Source of the DNA: Devosia enhydra
GTDB taxonomy: Bacteria > Pseudomonadota > Alphaproteobacteria > Rhizobiales > Devosiaceae
Assembly: GCF_900119845.1 (NCBI RefSeq)
Contig: NZ_FPKU01000003.1
Span: forward strand, 158,145-222,144
DNA: 64,000 nt
Direction of reading: 5' to 3'
The first letter of the stretch is position 1; every line of letters starts with the position of its first letter. Positions 41,617-50,301 of this stretch are shown here, piece by piece. The notes below the pieces were generated by a model. That model was not told where the DNA came from and ran no database searches. It was given only the letters and a program-made list of their open reading frames with translations. The translations under genes and the position numbers were made by a program.

Positions 41617-41791
41617 GGCGAACCTCTCCGTTCGGTGTGGTCAGAGCGCGCCGGGGTGGTGGAACACCTCGGTGCGCTCGTCAGCCTAAAGGGCCCTGCC
41701 GGCAGGGCAACCAGCTCCAGCCCATCTATCCCCTGCTGAGAGTGGCCATCGGCCGGAGCTGGCCCAGCTCACCAAGCGATGGAGCGATCAG

Positions 41792-42151
41792 GTGACCATG
41801 AAGCCGATCCTGCATGTGACCTTCCCTCGTCAGACCCCTGCCACGGCCGCCCTGTTCCTCAGAGGCCACCGCATGGGCTTGCTGCGCGACGGGTGGCTGC
41901 TGGTCTATGAGCACACCGAGAGTCCTCCCACCGATGCGCTGGTCGAGCAGCTCTGCGTGCTCAAGACGGCCGATCACCGCGTGCTGTGTCGGGTGATGCG
42001 GAAGGGCAGGAAGGGAGGCGCTTGGGACCTGCTGACCGGCACCGGGGAGCAGGAGCTGGATGTCGCGGTCGTATGGGCGGCGCGGGTCGACCTGATCATT
42101 CCCCACGAGCCAACGCCGGACGAGGTTGAAGCCTTTGGGAGCACCTATTGA
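41792..42151 (+). CDS. S24/LexA-fold protein lacking the catalytic dyad
   Basis: 119 residues from a GTG with GGAG upstream (an ATG lies two codons later). It follows the peptidase fold of S24 repressors: FLRGHRMGLLRDGWLLVYE, then QLCVLKTADHRVLCRVMRKG and AVVWAARVDLIIP. However, the nucleophile motif G-D-S-M is GHRM here, and the VKR lysine is absent (VLCRV). So it is probably not self-cleaving, and it has no DNA-binding domain. It could dimerise with the prophage repressor through the shared fold. It lies just inside the right end. Confidence 0.6.
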   Translation: MTMKPILHVTFPRQTPATAALFLRGHRMGLLRDGWLLVYEHTESPPTDALVEQLCVLKTADHRVLCRVMRKGRKGGAWDLLTGTGEQELDVAVVWAARVDLIIPHEPTPDEVEAFGSTY

Positions 42152-42167
42152 ACGGGTATTAAACTGC

Positions 42168-42213
42168 TGCCAACCGTTCTGACGTTTTATGCCAACCGAT
42201 TTGGCGCGCTACA
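42168..42213. repeat. Right prophage end (attR) with tandem 22-bp sites
   Basis: Two adjacent 22-bp units start TGCCAACCG at 42168 and 42190 and agree at 16 of 22 positions. The outer one ends at the terminal CA (42212-42213) and is the inverted counterpart of the left terminus. Tandem abutting sites are the arrangement of R1 and R2 in Mu, which MuA binds. Confidence 0.8.
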
Positions 42214-42218
42214 GAAAG
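42214..42218. repeat. Right 5-bp target-site duplication (GAAAG)
   Basis: Copy of the GAAAG at 1288-1292, directly after the prophage terminus. Confidence 0.9.
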
Positions 42219-42299
42219 CGACCAGCGCATGTCGCAATATCGCCTTCAGTCACCGTGCGCCGGGCATCCGCGCGGCGGCTGACACGATGGGCAAGCCGC

Positions 42300-42345
42300 G
42301 TCGGTGACGCTGTCGGGGGACCAACTGTGTCGGTAACCCTGTCGG
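42300..42345. repeat. Two 17-bp direct repeats downstream of tRNA-Pro
   Basis: GTCGGTGACGCTGTCGG (42300-42316) and GTCGGTAACCCTGTCGG (42329-42345) differ at two positions and are 29 bases apart. They lie outside the prophage, in the non-coding stretch 42219-42383. Function unknown. Confidence 0.5.
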
Positions 42346-42348
42346 CAA

Positions 42349-42379
42349 GAAAAAACCCGACGCCGCGAGGCGCCGGGTT
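42349..42379 (-). terminator. Rho-independent terminator of tRNA-Pro
   Basis: On the minus strand AACCCGGCGCC pairs with GGCGTCGGGTT (one mismatch) around TCGC and is followed by a run of T's. It stands 5 bases after the encoded CCA of the tRNA. Confidence 0.8.
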
Positions 42380-42383
42380 GTGT

Positions 42384-42460
42384 TGGTCGGAGTAGAGTGA
42401 TTCGAACACTCGACCCCCTGCTCCCGAAGCAGGTGCGCTACCAGGCTGCGCTATACTCCG
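42384..42460 (-). tRNA. tRNA-Pro(CGG)
   Basis: 77 bases including encoded CCA. Acceptor CGGAGTA/TACTCCG, D-arm GCGC/GCGC with AGCCTGGTA loop, anticodon arm CCTGC-TTCGGGA-GCAGG (anticodon CGG), T-arm GAGTG-TTCGAAT-CACTC. Complete cloverleaf. Confidence 0.96.
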
Positions 42461-42587
42461 TCAGGTCGGCGCGCCGTGGCACGTCGGTGCCGGCTATATA
42501 GCCGCGCTCGCGATGCGGTTCAAGCGCAGATCGCAGCTTTGAGGTCAGTTGCGCACGCTCCTCAAAACCGGTACTAGACGGCCCCGT

Positions 42588-42662
<75 letters not shown>

Positions 42663-42793
42663 GTGCCTCTTAGGCTGTCCGAAGGATGAGGTTTCTCCTC
42701 CAGGCGCTTCGAGCCTTTTGGGCGAGATGCCCCTCAGCTCGGGCCAGAGCCATTCAACCTCGATGACCCGCAGCCGCGATGGCGACGCGCCGG

Positions 42794-43795
42794 CTAGATC
42801 GCCCTGCACGACTCGCGGATGTGCAGTCGCGGCGCAACACGCAAGGTTTGCGGCGGGGCGCCATCGCCAGTGATGCGGGCCAGAAGCAGTTCCGAGGCAT
42901 TGGCGCTGATGGTTGCGATATCCTGATGCAGCGATGTGATGCTCGGCGCCCAACCCTCGGCGGGGTGGAAGCCATCGAAGCTGATGACGGACACATCACT
43001 GGGCACCTTGAGCCCGATATTCTTGAGGCCGGCCATGGTGCCGAGCAATTGCGCGATGTTGATGCAGGCGATCGCCGTGGGCGGGTTGCCCATGTTCATC
43101 AGCTGCTGAACGGCGGTGAACGCGTGCTCGAAACGATGGCAGGAGCGGCGGATAATGTCCTCCCGCACCACAAACCCCGCCTCTGCCATGGTCTGGCAGA
43201 AGCCGCTCAGCCGTTCGTCGGAGGGCGATATGCCGGGCCGGCCCGCGAGAAAGGCGATGTCGCGATGGCCCAGCGTCAGCAGATGCCGCGTCACCAACTG
43301 CGCGCCAAGATAATTGTCATCGACCACCGCATCGAACCGGCTGCCGGGAATCACGCGGTCGACCAGCACGGCGGGGGTGCGGATCGTCGAGGCCAGCCGC
43401 GCCGGATAGTCCTGGCCGTGGCTCGTGGGAGCAATGATCAACCCTGCCACCCGATGGGCGGAAAACAGCTCGATCTCGCGGAATTCGCGCTCCGGATCAT
43501 CCTCATTGCTGGCAAACAGCATGTTATAGCCCCGGTTCGACAGGGCTGACTGCATGGCCTTGGCCAGATGCGCGGCCCATGGCGTGGCGATATCGGGGAC
43601 GATGAGCCCGATGGTGTTCGACACCCCCTTGCGCAGGTTGCGCGCCACCGGATCGGGGTGATAGCCGGCCTCCTCGACGGCCGCCCAGACGCGGGCGCGC
43701 AATTCCTCGCTCACCGGTGCCGTGCCGTTCAGCGTGGCCGAAACCGTGGTGATCGACACCCTGGCGATGCGTGCGACGTCACGAATGGTCGACAT
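42794..43795 (-). CDS. LacI-family transcriptional regulator
   Basis: 333 residues from the ATG at 43795 (GGAG upstream; an earlier in-frame codon at 43831 is less likely). The N-terminal helix-turn-helix reads TIRDVARIARVSITTVSATL with hinge NLRKGVSNTIGLIVPD, and a periplasmic-binding-protein-like sensor domain follows. It is divergent from the peptide-type ABC operon. Three AACGTT-centred operator copies in the gap, one just upstream of its own start, predict control of that operon and of itself. The ligand is unknown. Confidence 0.93.
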   Translation of the reverse strand: MSTIRDVARIARVSITTVSATLNGTAPVSEELRARVWAAVEEAGYHPDPVARNLRKGVSNTIGLIVPDIATPWAAHLAKAMQSALSNRGYNMLFASNEDDPEREFREIELFSAHRVAGLIIAPTSHGQDYPARLASTIRTPAVLVDRVIPGSRFDAVVDDNYLGAQLVTRHLLTLGHRDIAFLAGRPGISPSDERLSGFCQTMAEAGFVVREDIIRRSCHRFEHAFTAVQQLMNMGNPPTAIACINIAQLLGTMAGLKNIGLKVPSDVSVISFDGFHPAEGWAPSITSLHQDIATISANASELLLARITGDGAPPQTLRVAPRLHIRESCRAI

Positions 43796-43826
43796 GGTGC
43801 GCTCCAGACTGACCGTTTCAACCTCA

Positions 43827-44030
43827 CACAAAACGTTTCGTCAACGTCGCAAGCGGCTTTGGCCAAGCCCTTTCCGCCTATCTTTGGCGCCGAATGCAGG
43901 TCGAAGGCCTGGCAAGAAGGGCTTGCCGCGACCAAAAATCCACGGTAAACACGAAACGTTACGCGTTAAAAATCAGCGTTCTTCGTGGCCGCAACGCAGG
44001 TAAATTCGGCAAGACGCGTAACGTTTTGTG
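43827..44030. promoter_or_regulatory. Three LacI-type operators
   Basis: Copies: CACAAAACGTTTCGTC (43827-43842), CACGAAACGTTACGCG (43950-43965) and, inverted, CGCGTAACGTTTTGTG (44015-44030). All centre on AACGTT and share CAC(A/G)AAACGTT(A/T)CG. The spread of about 65 and 123 bases between centres would allow DNA looping. The third lies 28 bases before the substrate-binding protein start. Confidence 0.75.
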
Positions 44031-44058
44031 CCGCCAGGGGGCGGTTGGGAGGAAGCTT

Positions 44059-45639
44059 ATGACACTGAAATCACTAGCCTCGGCGGCTCTTGCCGCCTCC
44101 CTCATGCTCGGCTGCACGTTCAGCGCCGCAGCCCAGGACGTTCTGCGCCTTCGCATGAATGGCGACATCAACTCGGTCGATCCGATCGCCACCACAAATT
44201 TCACCATCCGCAACAGCGCCTACCTCATCTACGACACGCTGTTTTCGCTCGATGCCGATTTCCAGGTGCAGCCGCAGATGGCTGAGGGCGTGACGCTGTC
44301 CGATGACAATCTCACCTACACCATCACCCTGCGCGAGGGCCTTACATTCCATGATGGGGCACCGGTCACCGCCGCCGATGCCGTGGCTTCACTCCAGCGC
44401 TGGGGCAAGGTCGACGGGCTGGGCAAGATCCTGTTTTCAAAGGCCGAATCCTTGACGGCCACGGATGACAGGACGCTCGTTCTCCAGATGAAGGAGCCCT
44501 GGGGTCAGGTGCTGCCGGCGCTTGGCAAGATTTCGTCCAACGTGCCCTTCATCATGCCGGCACGCCTTGCCGCCAACGAGCCGACCGTGCCGGTCACCGA
44601 AGCCATCGGCTCGGGCCCCTTCCGCATGATCGCCGAGGAATGGGTGCCCGGCAGCGTCGCCGTCTATGAAAAGTTCGAGGAGTATGTGCCCCGCTCCGAG
44701 CCGGCCAGCATGGCCGCCGGTGGCAAAATCGCCAATTTCGACCGGATCGAAATCCGCTACATCCCGGATTCATCGCAGGCCGTGGATGCCCTGCTCAATG
44801 GCGAAATCGATTGGATCGAGGATGTCGCGGCGGACATGATCCCGCTGTTCGAAGGCTCGGACACGGCCTATATCTTCGCCAACCCGCAGGGCGGCAACAG
44901 CCTCCAGCTGGTGGTGAATCACCTCAACCCGCCCTTCGATAACCCAAAGGTGCGCGAGGCCCTGCAATGGGCGCTCGAGCCGACCCCGTTCATGCAGGCG
45001 ATCTTCGGGGATCAGACCCAGCTCTACCAGATCTGCGCCGCCATCTTCTTTTGCGGCTCGCCGTTTGAAAGCACGGTCAACACCGACCGTATCCTCACCC
45101 GCGATGTCGAAAAGGCCAAGGCCCTGCTGGCCGAGGCCGGTTATGAGGGCACGCCGGTGCTGCTGCCCCACGTCACCGACATTCCCTTTCACGACCATGC
45201 CTATTCGGTGCTGAAGCCGATGCTCGAAGAGGCCGGCTTCGTCGTCGACGAGCAGATGACCGACTGGGCCTCCGTCTCCACCCGGCGCGCCAGCAGGGAG
45301 CCGGTGGCCAATGGCGGCTGGAACCTGTTTTTCACCGGCTGGGGCTATGTCGACCAGTCCAACCCGATGACCAATGTCTATGTCGCGGGCGCCGGGCTCG
45401 ATGGCTGGTTCGGCTGGGCGGATTCGGCCGAACTGCGCGACCTGCGCGCCCGCTTTGCCGAAACCTCCGACCCTGCCGAACAGAAGGCGCTTGCCGAGAC
45501 GATGCAGTCGGTCGCCTATGATCTCGTGCCCTTCGTGCCGCTCGGCCAGGCGGCCCTCGCCCAGGGCGTCGCCTCCAATCTCGAAGGCTTCATCGAAAGC
45601 CCGGTGCCTTTCTTCTGGAATGTGAAGCGCAAGCAGTAG
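44059..45639 (+). CDS. ABC transporter substrate-binding protein, family 5
   Basis: 526 residues from the ATG at 44059 (GGGAGGAAG upstream). A signal peptide is visible (SLASAALAASLMLGC, probable cleavage after AAAQ). Family features: YLIYDTLFSLDADFQVQPQM, LTYTITLREGLTFHDGAPVT and VREALQWALEP. It would bind a peptide-like or other polar ligand in the periplasm for the permeases encoded next. A hairpin after the gene probably raises its level over the membrane parts. Confidence 0.93.
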   Translation: MTLKSLASAALAASLMLGCTFSAAAQDVLRLRMNGDINSVDPIATTNFTIRNSAYLIYDTLFSLDADFQVQPQMAEGVTLSDDNLTYTITLREGLTFHDGAPVTAADAVASLQRWGKVDGLGKILFSKAESLTATDDRTLVLQMKEPWGQVLPALGKISSNVPFIMPARLAANEPTVPVTEAIGSGPFRMIAEEWVPGSVAVYEKFEEYVPRSEPASMAAGGKIANFDRIEIRYIPDSSQAVDALLNGEIDWIEDVAADMIPLFEGSDTAYIFANPQGGNSLQLVVNHLNPPFDNPKVREALQWALEPTPFMQAIFGDQTQLYQICAAIFFCGSPFESTVNTDRILTRDVEKAKALLAEAGYEGTPVLLPHVTDIPFHDHAYSVLKPMLEEAGFVVDEQMTDWASVSTRRASREPVANGGWNLFFTGWGYVDQSNPMTNVYVAGAGLDGWFGWADSAELRDLRARFAETSDPAEQKALAETMQSVAYDLVPFVPLGQAALAQGVASNLEGFIESPVPFFWNVKRKQ

Positions 45640-45652
45640 TCTGCTGTGTCGC

Positions 45653-45676
45653 CCCGCCCGGGTCCGCCCGGGCGGG
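45653..45676 (+). terminator. Intercistronic hairpin between binding protein and permease
   Basis: CCCGCCCGGG and CCCGGGCGGG form a perfect 10-bp stem around TCCG, followed by TGTTT. Partial termination or mRNA protection here would give more binding protein than permease, a common arrangement. Confidence 0.65.
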
Positions 45677-45697
45677 TGTTTCGAGGGGAGGTCGCTC

Positions 45698-46639
45698 GTG
45701 TTTGCCTATCTTGTGGGCCGTATCGTCTCGGCCATTCCCATTCTGCTGCTGGTCGCGGTCTTCATCTTTTCTCTCGTCAACCTCACCCCGGGGGATCCCG
45801 CCCTTCTGCTCGCCGGCGACAACGCCACGCCCGCGCAGGTCGAGCAGATCCGTGAGCGCCTGCATCTCGACGAGCCCCTTCACACCCGTTTCGCCATCTG
45901 GGCCGGCAATGCGCTCCAGCTCGATCTGGGGGTCTCGATCTATTCCGGCCAGCCGGTCACGCGGCTGATCGCACAGCGCATCGAGCCCACCTTCGTGCTG
46001 GCGGCGGTGACGCTGGTGATCACGGTGCTCATCGCCGTACCGCTCGGCGTCATCGCGGCCTGGAAGGCCAACACCCTCATCGATCGCCTCATCATGGGCT
46101 TTGCCGTGCTCGGCTTTTCGGTGCCGGTCTTCGTCATCGGCTATCTTCTGGCCTATGTGTTCTCGGTCACGCTCAAATGGTTTCCCGTCCAGGGCTACAG
46201 CCCGCTCGCCGATGGCGTGTTCGAAACCCTGCGCAGCGTCACCCTGCCCGCCATTGCGCTGGCGCTGGTCTTTGCCGCGCTGATCGCCCGCGTCACCCGC
46301 GCCGCCATGCTCGAGGTGCTCAACGAAAATCACATCCGCACCGCCCGTGCCAAGGGCCTGCCGGTGCCGCGCATCCTCATCGTCCATGCGCTCAAGAATG
46401 CCGGCGTGCCGGTCGTCACCGTCATCGGCATCGGCCTCACCACGCTTGTCGGCGGCGTCGTCGTCACCGAGTCCGTCTTCAACATTCCCGGCATCGGGCG
46501 GCTCACCGTCGATGCCATCACCCGCCGCGATTATCCCATCGTGCAGGGCGTCATCCTCTTCTTTGCCACCCTGCTCATCGCCATCAACATCCTGGTCGAC
46601 ATGAGCTATGCCCTCTTCGACCCGCGCGTGAAGGGCTGA
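45698..46639 (+). CDS. ABC transporter permease, DppB type
   Basis: 313 residues from a GTG with GGGGAGG upstream. Six membrane spans; N-terminal ILLLVAVFIFSLVNLTPGDP is typical of DppB/OppB permeases. The EAA-like loop for the ATPase is ARVTRAAMLEVLNENHIRTA with AKGL. Forms the inner-membrane channel with the next gene product. Confidence 0.93.
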   Translation: MFAYLVGRIVSAIPILLLVAVFIFSLVNLTPGDPALLLAGDNATPAQVEQIRERLHLDEPLHTRFAIWAGNALQLDLGVSIYSGQPVTRLIAQRIEPTFVLAAVTLVITVLIAVPLGVIAAWKANTLIDRLIMGFAVLGFSVPVFVIGYLLAYVFSVTLKWFPVQGYSPLADGVFETLRSVTLPAIALALVFAALIARVTRAAMLEVLNENHIRTARAKGLPVPRILIVHALKNAGVPVVTVIGIGLTTLVGGVVVTESVFNIPGIGRLTVDAITRRDYPIVQGVILFFATLLIAINILVDMSYALFDPRVKG

Positions 46640-46642
46640 GCC

Positions 46643-47518
46643 ATGAGCTTCACCGGCACGACGCGCACCACCCCTTCCACCCTCTCGCGCTGGCTCGGCT
46701 ATGCCCGCAGCAATCCGGCAACGGTTTTCTGCGCCGGCGTGCTGGTCATCTTCCTGCTGATCGCCCTGTTCGCGCCGCTTCTGGCCGGTGATCCGCTCAA
46801 GATCGATCCGGCCCAGCGCCTGAGGCCACCCAGCGACAGCGCCATCTGGGGCCGCGACCATCTGGGGCGCGATGTCTTTGCCCGCGCCATCTATGGCACC
46901 CGCGTATCGATGCTGGTCGGGTTCTCCGTTGCCATTCTGGTCACCGTCCTGGGCGTAGCAATCGGCATCTATGCCGGCCTCAGCACGATTGGCGGGGCCA
47001 TCGTCATGCGCCTGGCCGACGCCCTGATGGCCATTCCCGCCGTGCTGCTGGCCATTGCCTTTGCGTCGCTGATGAATGCCGGCCTCCTCACGGTCATCAT
47101 TGCCATCACCATTCCCGAGATCCCTCGCATGGTGCGGCTCGTGCGCTCGGTGGTTCTCGGCGTGCGACAGCAGCTTCATGTCACCGCTGCCATTTCGATC
47201 GGCACATCGGGCCTTGCGCTCGTCTGGCGCCACATTCTGCCCAATACGCTCGGGCCGGTCCTGGTGCAGGCCACCTATGCCTGCGCCTCGGCCATCATCG
47301 CCTCGGCTGTCTTGAGCTTTCTGGGCGTCGGCCTTTCGCCCGAAGTGCCCAGCTGGGGCGGCATGATGGCCGATGCGCGCCAGCAGTTCCGCATCCATCC
47401 GGTTCTGATGCTCTACCCCGGAGTGCTCCTGTCGTTGCTGGTTCTGGCCGTCAACATTCTGGGCGACCGGCTGAGCGATGCGCTCGATCCCCGCAAGGCC
47501 CGGAGGTCCGGACTGTGA
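46643..47518 (+). CDS. ABC transporter permease, DppC type
   Basis: 291 residues. Has the OppC-type N-terminal span, then FGRDHLGRDV-type sequence (WGRDHLGRDVFARAIYGTR) that marks DppC permeases, and the ATPase-contact segment HVTAAISIGTSGLALVWRHI. It starts 3 bases after the DppB-like gene and overlaps the ATPase gene by 4. Confidence 0.93.
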   Translation: MSFTGTTRTTPSTLSRWLGYARSNPATVFCAGVLVIFLLIALFAPLLAGDPLKIDPAQRLRPPSDSAIWGRDHLGRDVFARAIYGTRVSMLVGFSVAILVTVLGVAIGIYAGLSTIGGAIVMRLADALMAIPAVLLAIAFASLMNAGLLTVIIAITIPEIPRMVRLVRSVVLGVRQQLHVTAAISIGTSGLALVWRHILPNTLGPVLVQATYACASAIIASAVLSFLGVGLSPEVPSWGGMMADARQQFRIHPVLMLYPGVLLSLLVLAVNILGDRLSDALDPRKARRSGL

Positions 47519-48537
47519 CATCGAACCCGGTACTTTCGGTCGACATGCTCAGCCTCGAATTCCGCACTTCCGGCCAGTGCGTGCATGCGCTGGACAAGGT
47601 CTCGTTCAGCCTTGCCCGCGGCGAAACACTGAGCCTTGTCGGGGAATCCGGCTGCGGCAAGAGCGTCACCGCCATGGCCATCATGGGGCTGTTGCCCAAA
47701 AACAGCGCCAGGGTCACGTCGGGCAGCATAAGGCTCGATGGCACAAATCTCATCGGCCTCTCCGAGCGGCAGATGCAGACCATTCGCGGCAATCGCATCG
47801 GCATGGTGTTTCAGGACCCCATGACCTCGCTCAATCCCGTCCACACCATCGGCATGCAGATCGCCGAGGCCGTCCGTCGGCACAAGCATGTGAGCAAGAA
47901 GGACGCCTGGGCCCGCGCCCGGCAGATGCTCGAACGGGTCCGCATCCCCGACGCCGCCAACCGCCTTCTCGCCTATCCGCACGAATTGTCGGGCGGTCAA
48001 AGGCAGCGCGTCATGATCGCCATCGCGCTCGCCTGCGACCCCGAACTGCTCATCGCCGACGAGCCCACGACCGCCCTCGACGTCACCGTGCAGGCGCAGA
48101 TCCTCGAGCTGATCGGCGAGCTCAAGACCGAGCTGGGCATGAGCGTCCTGCTCATCACCCACGATCTCGGCGTGGTCGCTGCCAGTGCCGACCGCATGAT
48201 GGTCATGTATGCCGGCCGCATCGTCGAGGAAGGTCCGGTCGAACGCGTCTTCGCCCGCCCCTCGCATGGCTATACTGCCGGTCTCCTGCGCTCCCTGCCC
48301 GGCCATGGGGCGCAGCGACGCGGCCTATTGGCCGAAATCGGGGGCACCGTGCCCAGGCTCGACAAGCTGGTCGAAGGCTGCGTCTACGCGCCCCGCTGCG
48401 CGTTTGCGGCCGGCCCATGCACAGCCGCCCTGCCCCCGCCCCGGCAGATCGAGGCCGGGCATCGCTCGGCCTGCATCCGCCACGAGGCCGTCTTTGGCGC
48501 CATGGCCGATAATGACATCGTGAGGAGCTGGGCATGA
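47515..48537 (+). CDS. ABC transporter ATP-binding protein, DppD type
   Basis: 340 residues from a GTG. Walker A is [10 protein letters not shown], the Q-loop is [12 protein letters not shown], the signature [12 protein letters not shown] and Walker [13 protein letters not shown]. The C-terminal oligopeptide domain has four cysteines, as in DppD ([18 protein letters not shown]). It pairs with the DppF-like protein to power import. Confidence 0.95.
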   Translation: MTSNPVLSVDMLSLEFRTSGQCVHALDKVSFSLARGETLSLVGESGCGKSVTAMAIMGLLPKNSARVTSGSIRLDGTNLIGLSERQMQTIRGNRIGMVFQDPMTSLNPVHTIGMQIAEAVRRHKHVSKKDAWARARQMLERVRIPDAANRLLAYPHELSGGQRQRVMIAIALACDPELLIADEPTTALDVTVQAQILELIGELKTELGMSVLLITHDLGVVAASADRMMVMYAGRIVEEGPVERVFARPSHGYTAGLLRSLPGHGAQRRGLLAEIGGTVPRLDKLVEGCVYAPRCAFAAGPCTAALPPPRQIEAGHRSACIRHEAVFGAMADNDIVRSWA

Positions 48538-49538
48538 GCGCCTTTTTGTCCCTGCGCAATGTCGGCAAGGATTACCACCTTGCCCGCCGCAGCCCGTTCA
48601 GGCCGCGCCCTGTCCTGCGCGCCGTCGACGCCGTCTCGCTCGATGTCCATCAGGGCGAAACACTCGGCCTCGTGGGCGAAAGCGGCTGCGGAAAATCCTC
48701 GCTTGCCCGGCTGATCATGCAGCTCGAAACCCCGAGCCGCGGCGCGATCACGCTTGACGACGTCGACCTTGCCGGGTTGGGCAAGGCCGACCTCAAGGCG
48801 GCGCGCCGCAATTTCCAGATGGTCTTCCAGGACCCCTATGCCTCGCTCAATCCCCGCATGAGGGCGCGCGCCATCATTGCCGAGGCTTTGCGCAATTACC
48901 GCACCGGCACGACGGCCGACATCGCGGCGCGCGTCGACGAGCTGGCACGCCAGGTCGGGCTGGGCGCCCATCTGCTCGACCGCTTCCCGCATGAACTCTC
49001 CGGCGGCCAGTGCCAGCGCGTCGGCATTGCCCGCGCCATCGCGCTCAATCCCCGCCTCATCGTCGCCGACGAGGCGGTCTCGGCGCTCGATGTTTCCATT
49101 CAGGCGCAGATCCTCAACCTCATCATCCGCCTTCAGGCCGAAATGAGGCTCACCCTCATCTTCGTCTCGCACGACATGTCGGTGATCGCCCATGTCGCGG
49201 ACCGCGTCGCCGTCATGTATCTGGGGCGCATCGTCGAGCTGGGCGCCACCGAAACGCTCTTTGCCAGCCCCGGCCATCCCTACACGCGCACCCTGCTGGG
49301 TGCCGTGCCCACGCCCAGCCCTGCACGACGCGGGCGGCGCAGCGCTCCGGCAGGGGAGATGCCGAGCCCACTCAACCCGCCCTCGGGCTGCCATTTCCGC
49401 ACCCGCTGCGCCCACGCCACCAGCCTTTGTGCCCAGCAGGTTCCGACGCTGCGTCCCGTCATGGGGCGCAGCATTGCCTGTCATCACGCCGAAACCCTGC
49501 CTGCGCCGCAAACTTACCCCGAGGTCGATCATGCCTGA
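48534..49538 (+). CDS. ABC transporter ATP-binding protein, DppF type
   Basis: 334 residues. Walker [14 protein letters not shown]-loop MVFQDPYASLNPR, signature LSGGQCQRVGIA and Walker B LIVADEAVSALD, where the P of the usual DEP is V. The C-terminal cysteines (GCHFRTRCAHATSLC) are typical. Overlaps the hydrolase gene by 8 bases. Confidence 0.95.
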   Translation: MSAFLSLRNVGKDYHLARRSPFRPRPVLRAVDAVSLDVHQGETLGLVGESGCGKSSLARLIMQLETPSRGAITLDDVDLAGLGKADLKAARRNFQMVFQDPYASLNPRMRARAIIAEALRNYRTGTTADIAARVDELARQVGLGAHLLDRFPHELSGGQCQRVGIARAIALNPRLIVADEAVSALDVSIQAQILNLIIRLQAEMRLTLIFVSHDMSVIAHVADRVAVMYLGRIVELGATETLFASPGHPYTRTLLGAVPTPSPARRGRRSAPAGEMPSPLNPPSGCHFRTRCAHATSLCAQQVPTLRPVMGRSIACHHAETLPAPQTYPEVDHA

Positions 49539-50268
49539 GCCACTCGTTCTCCTGCCCGGGCTGCAGGCCGATCATCGCTCCTGGGTCAACCAGATCCGCC
49601 ATTTCGAGCCGACGCGACAGGTCATCGTCCCCCAGCGCCATCAGCAGTGCGACACCATCCCCGCCATGTGCGCGCGCGTGCACGAGCAGCTACCCGAGCG
49701 CTTCCATCTCGTCGCCTGGTCCATGGGCGGCTATGTCGCCATGCAATTGCTGCCCCGGCTCACCGGGCGCCTCCTGAGCCTCACGCTCATCTCCACCTCT
49801 GCCCGGCCCGAAGACCCCGCGAGCACCGCCCGCCGCATGGAGATCCTCGCGCTGGCCGAGCGCGACGGCATGGCCGCCTCCAATCGTCGGACCATGACCC
49901 AGGCCTGCGTGGATTTCGACGCCGTCGATCCCGACATCCGCGCAGGGCTGCGCGACGCCGCGGTGGAGCTCGGGGTCGACGCCTATCGCGGCCAGCAAAA
50001 GGCGATCATCAATCGCCCCGATTCACGGTCCCTGCTGAAACTGGTCGATTGCCCGACACTGGTTCTGGTCGGCGACCGCGATACCGTCACCCCGCCCGAA
50101 TGCGCCCGCGAAATCCACGAGGCCATTGTCGGCTCGCGTCTCATCATCATCGAAAACTGCGGCCACTGCGCGCCCTTGGAGTACCCCGAGCTGACCAACA
50201 GACTGCTGAGCGACTGGTGCTCTGGCGCGGTGGAATACGGATTGCAGACGCTGGGCCGGCTCGGGTGA
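49531..50268 (+). CDS. Alpha/beta hydrolase linked to the peptide-type transporter
   Basis: 245 residues from the ATG at 49531. The nucleophile elbow is AWSMGGYVA; the acid is in VGDRDTVTPP and the histidine in CGHCAPLEYP, a complete Ser-Asp-His triad. The oxyanion region is LLPGLQADHRSW. It overlaps the ATPase gene, so it probably acts on the imported compound (an ester, amide or lactone). Substrate unknown. It is cytoplasmic: there is no signal peptide. Confidence 0.88.
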   Translation: MPEPLVLLPGLQADHRSWVNQIRHFEPTRQVIVPQRHQQCDTIPAMCARVHEQLPERFHLVAWSMGGYVAMQLLPRLTGRLLSLTLISTSARPEDPASTARRMEILALAERDGMAASNRRTMTQACVDFDAVDPDIRAGLRDAAVELGVDAYRGQQKAIINRPDSRSLLKLVDCPTLVLVGDRDTVTPPECAREIHEAIVGSRLIIIENCGHCAPLEYPELTNRLLSDWCSGAVEYGLQTLGRLG

Positions 50269-50301
50269 GGCCACGCCGCCGACGGGCGATGGCTTTTCCG
50301 C

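Larger units (their letters stand above)
1293..42213. mobile_element. Complete Mu-type transposable prophage with a siphovirus-like tail
   Basis: The element is 40,921 bp. It is bounded by TGTAACGCG... on the left and, read inward, TGTAGCGCG... on the right. The two 24-bp ends match at 18 positions and are flanked by GAAAG duplications. Gene order follows Mu: repressor, ner, A, B, early small genes, gp16/GemA, Mor, lysis, terminase, portal, F, I/Z and T, then gp35-, gp36-, G- and gp37-like genes. The tail module is lambda/GTA-like, without sheath or contractile baseplate. All core genes look intact, so it may be inducible. The insertion lies in the intergenic space between csp and tRNA-Pro. 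Confidence 0.95.

Noticed and set aside
42384-42460. tRNA-Pro as attachment site for the tyrosine recombinase
   Set aside because: The prophage ends 170 bp short of the tRNA, the ends are Mu-type with a 5-bp duplication, and no copy of the tRNA 3' end is seen at the left boundary.
45590-47521. A 643-residue minus-strand frame across the permease genes
   Set aside because: It is an artefact of G+C-rich coding opposite the DppBC-like permeases; composition is Asp/Gly/His/Gln-rich with no domain.
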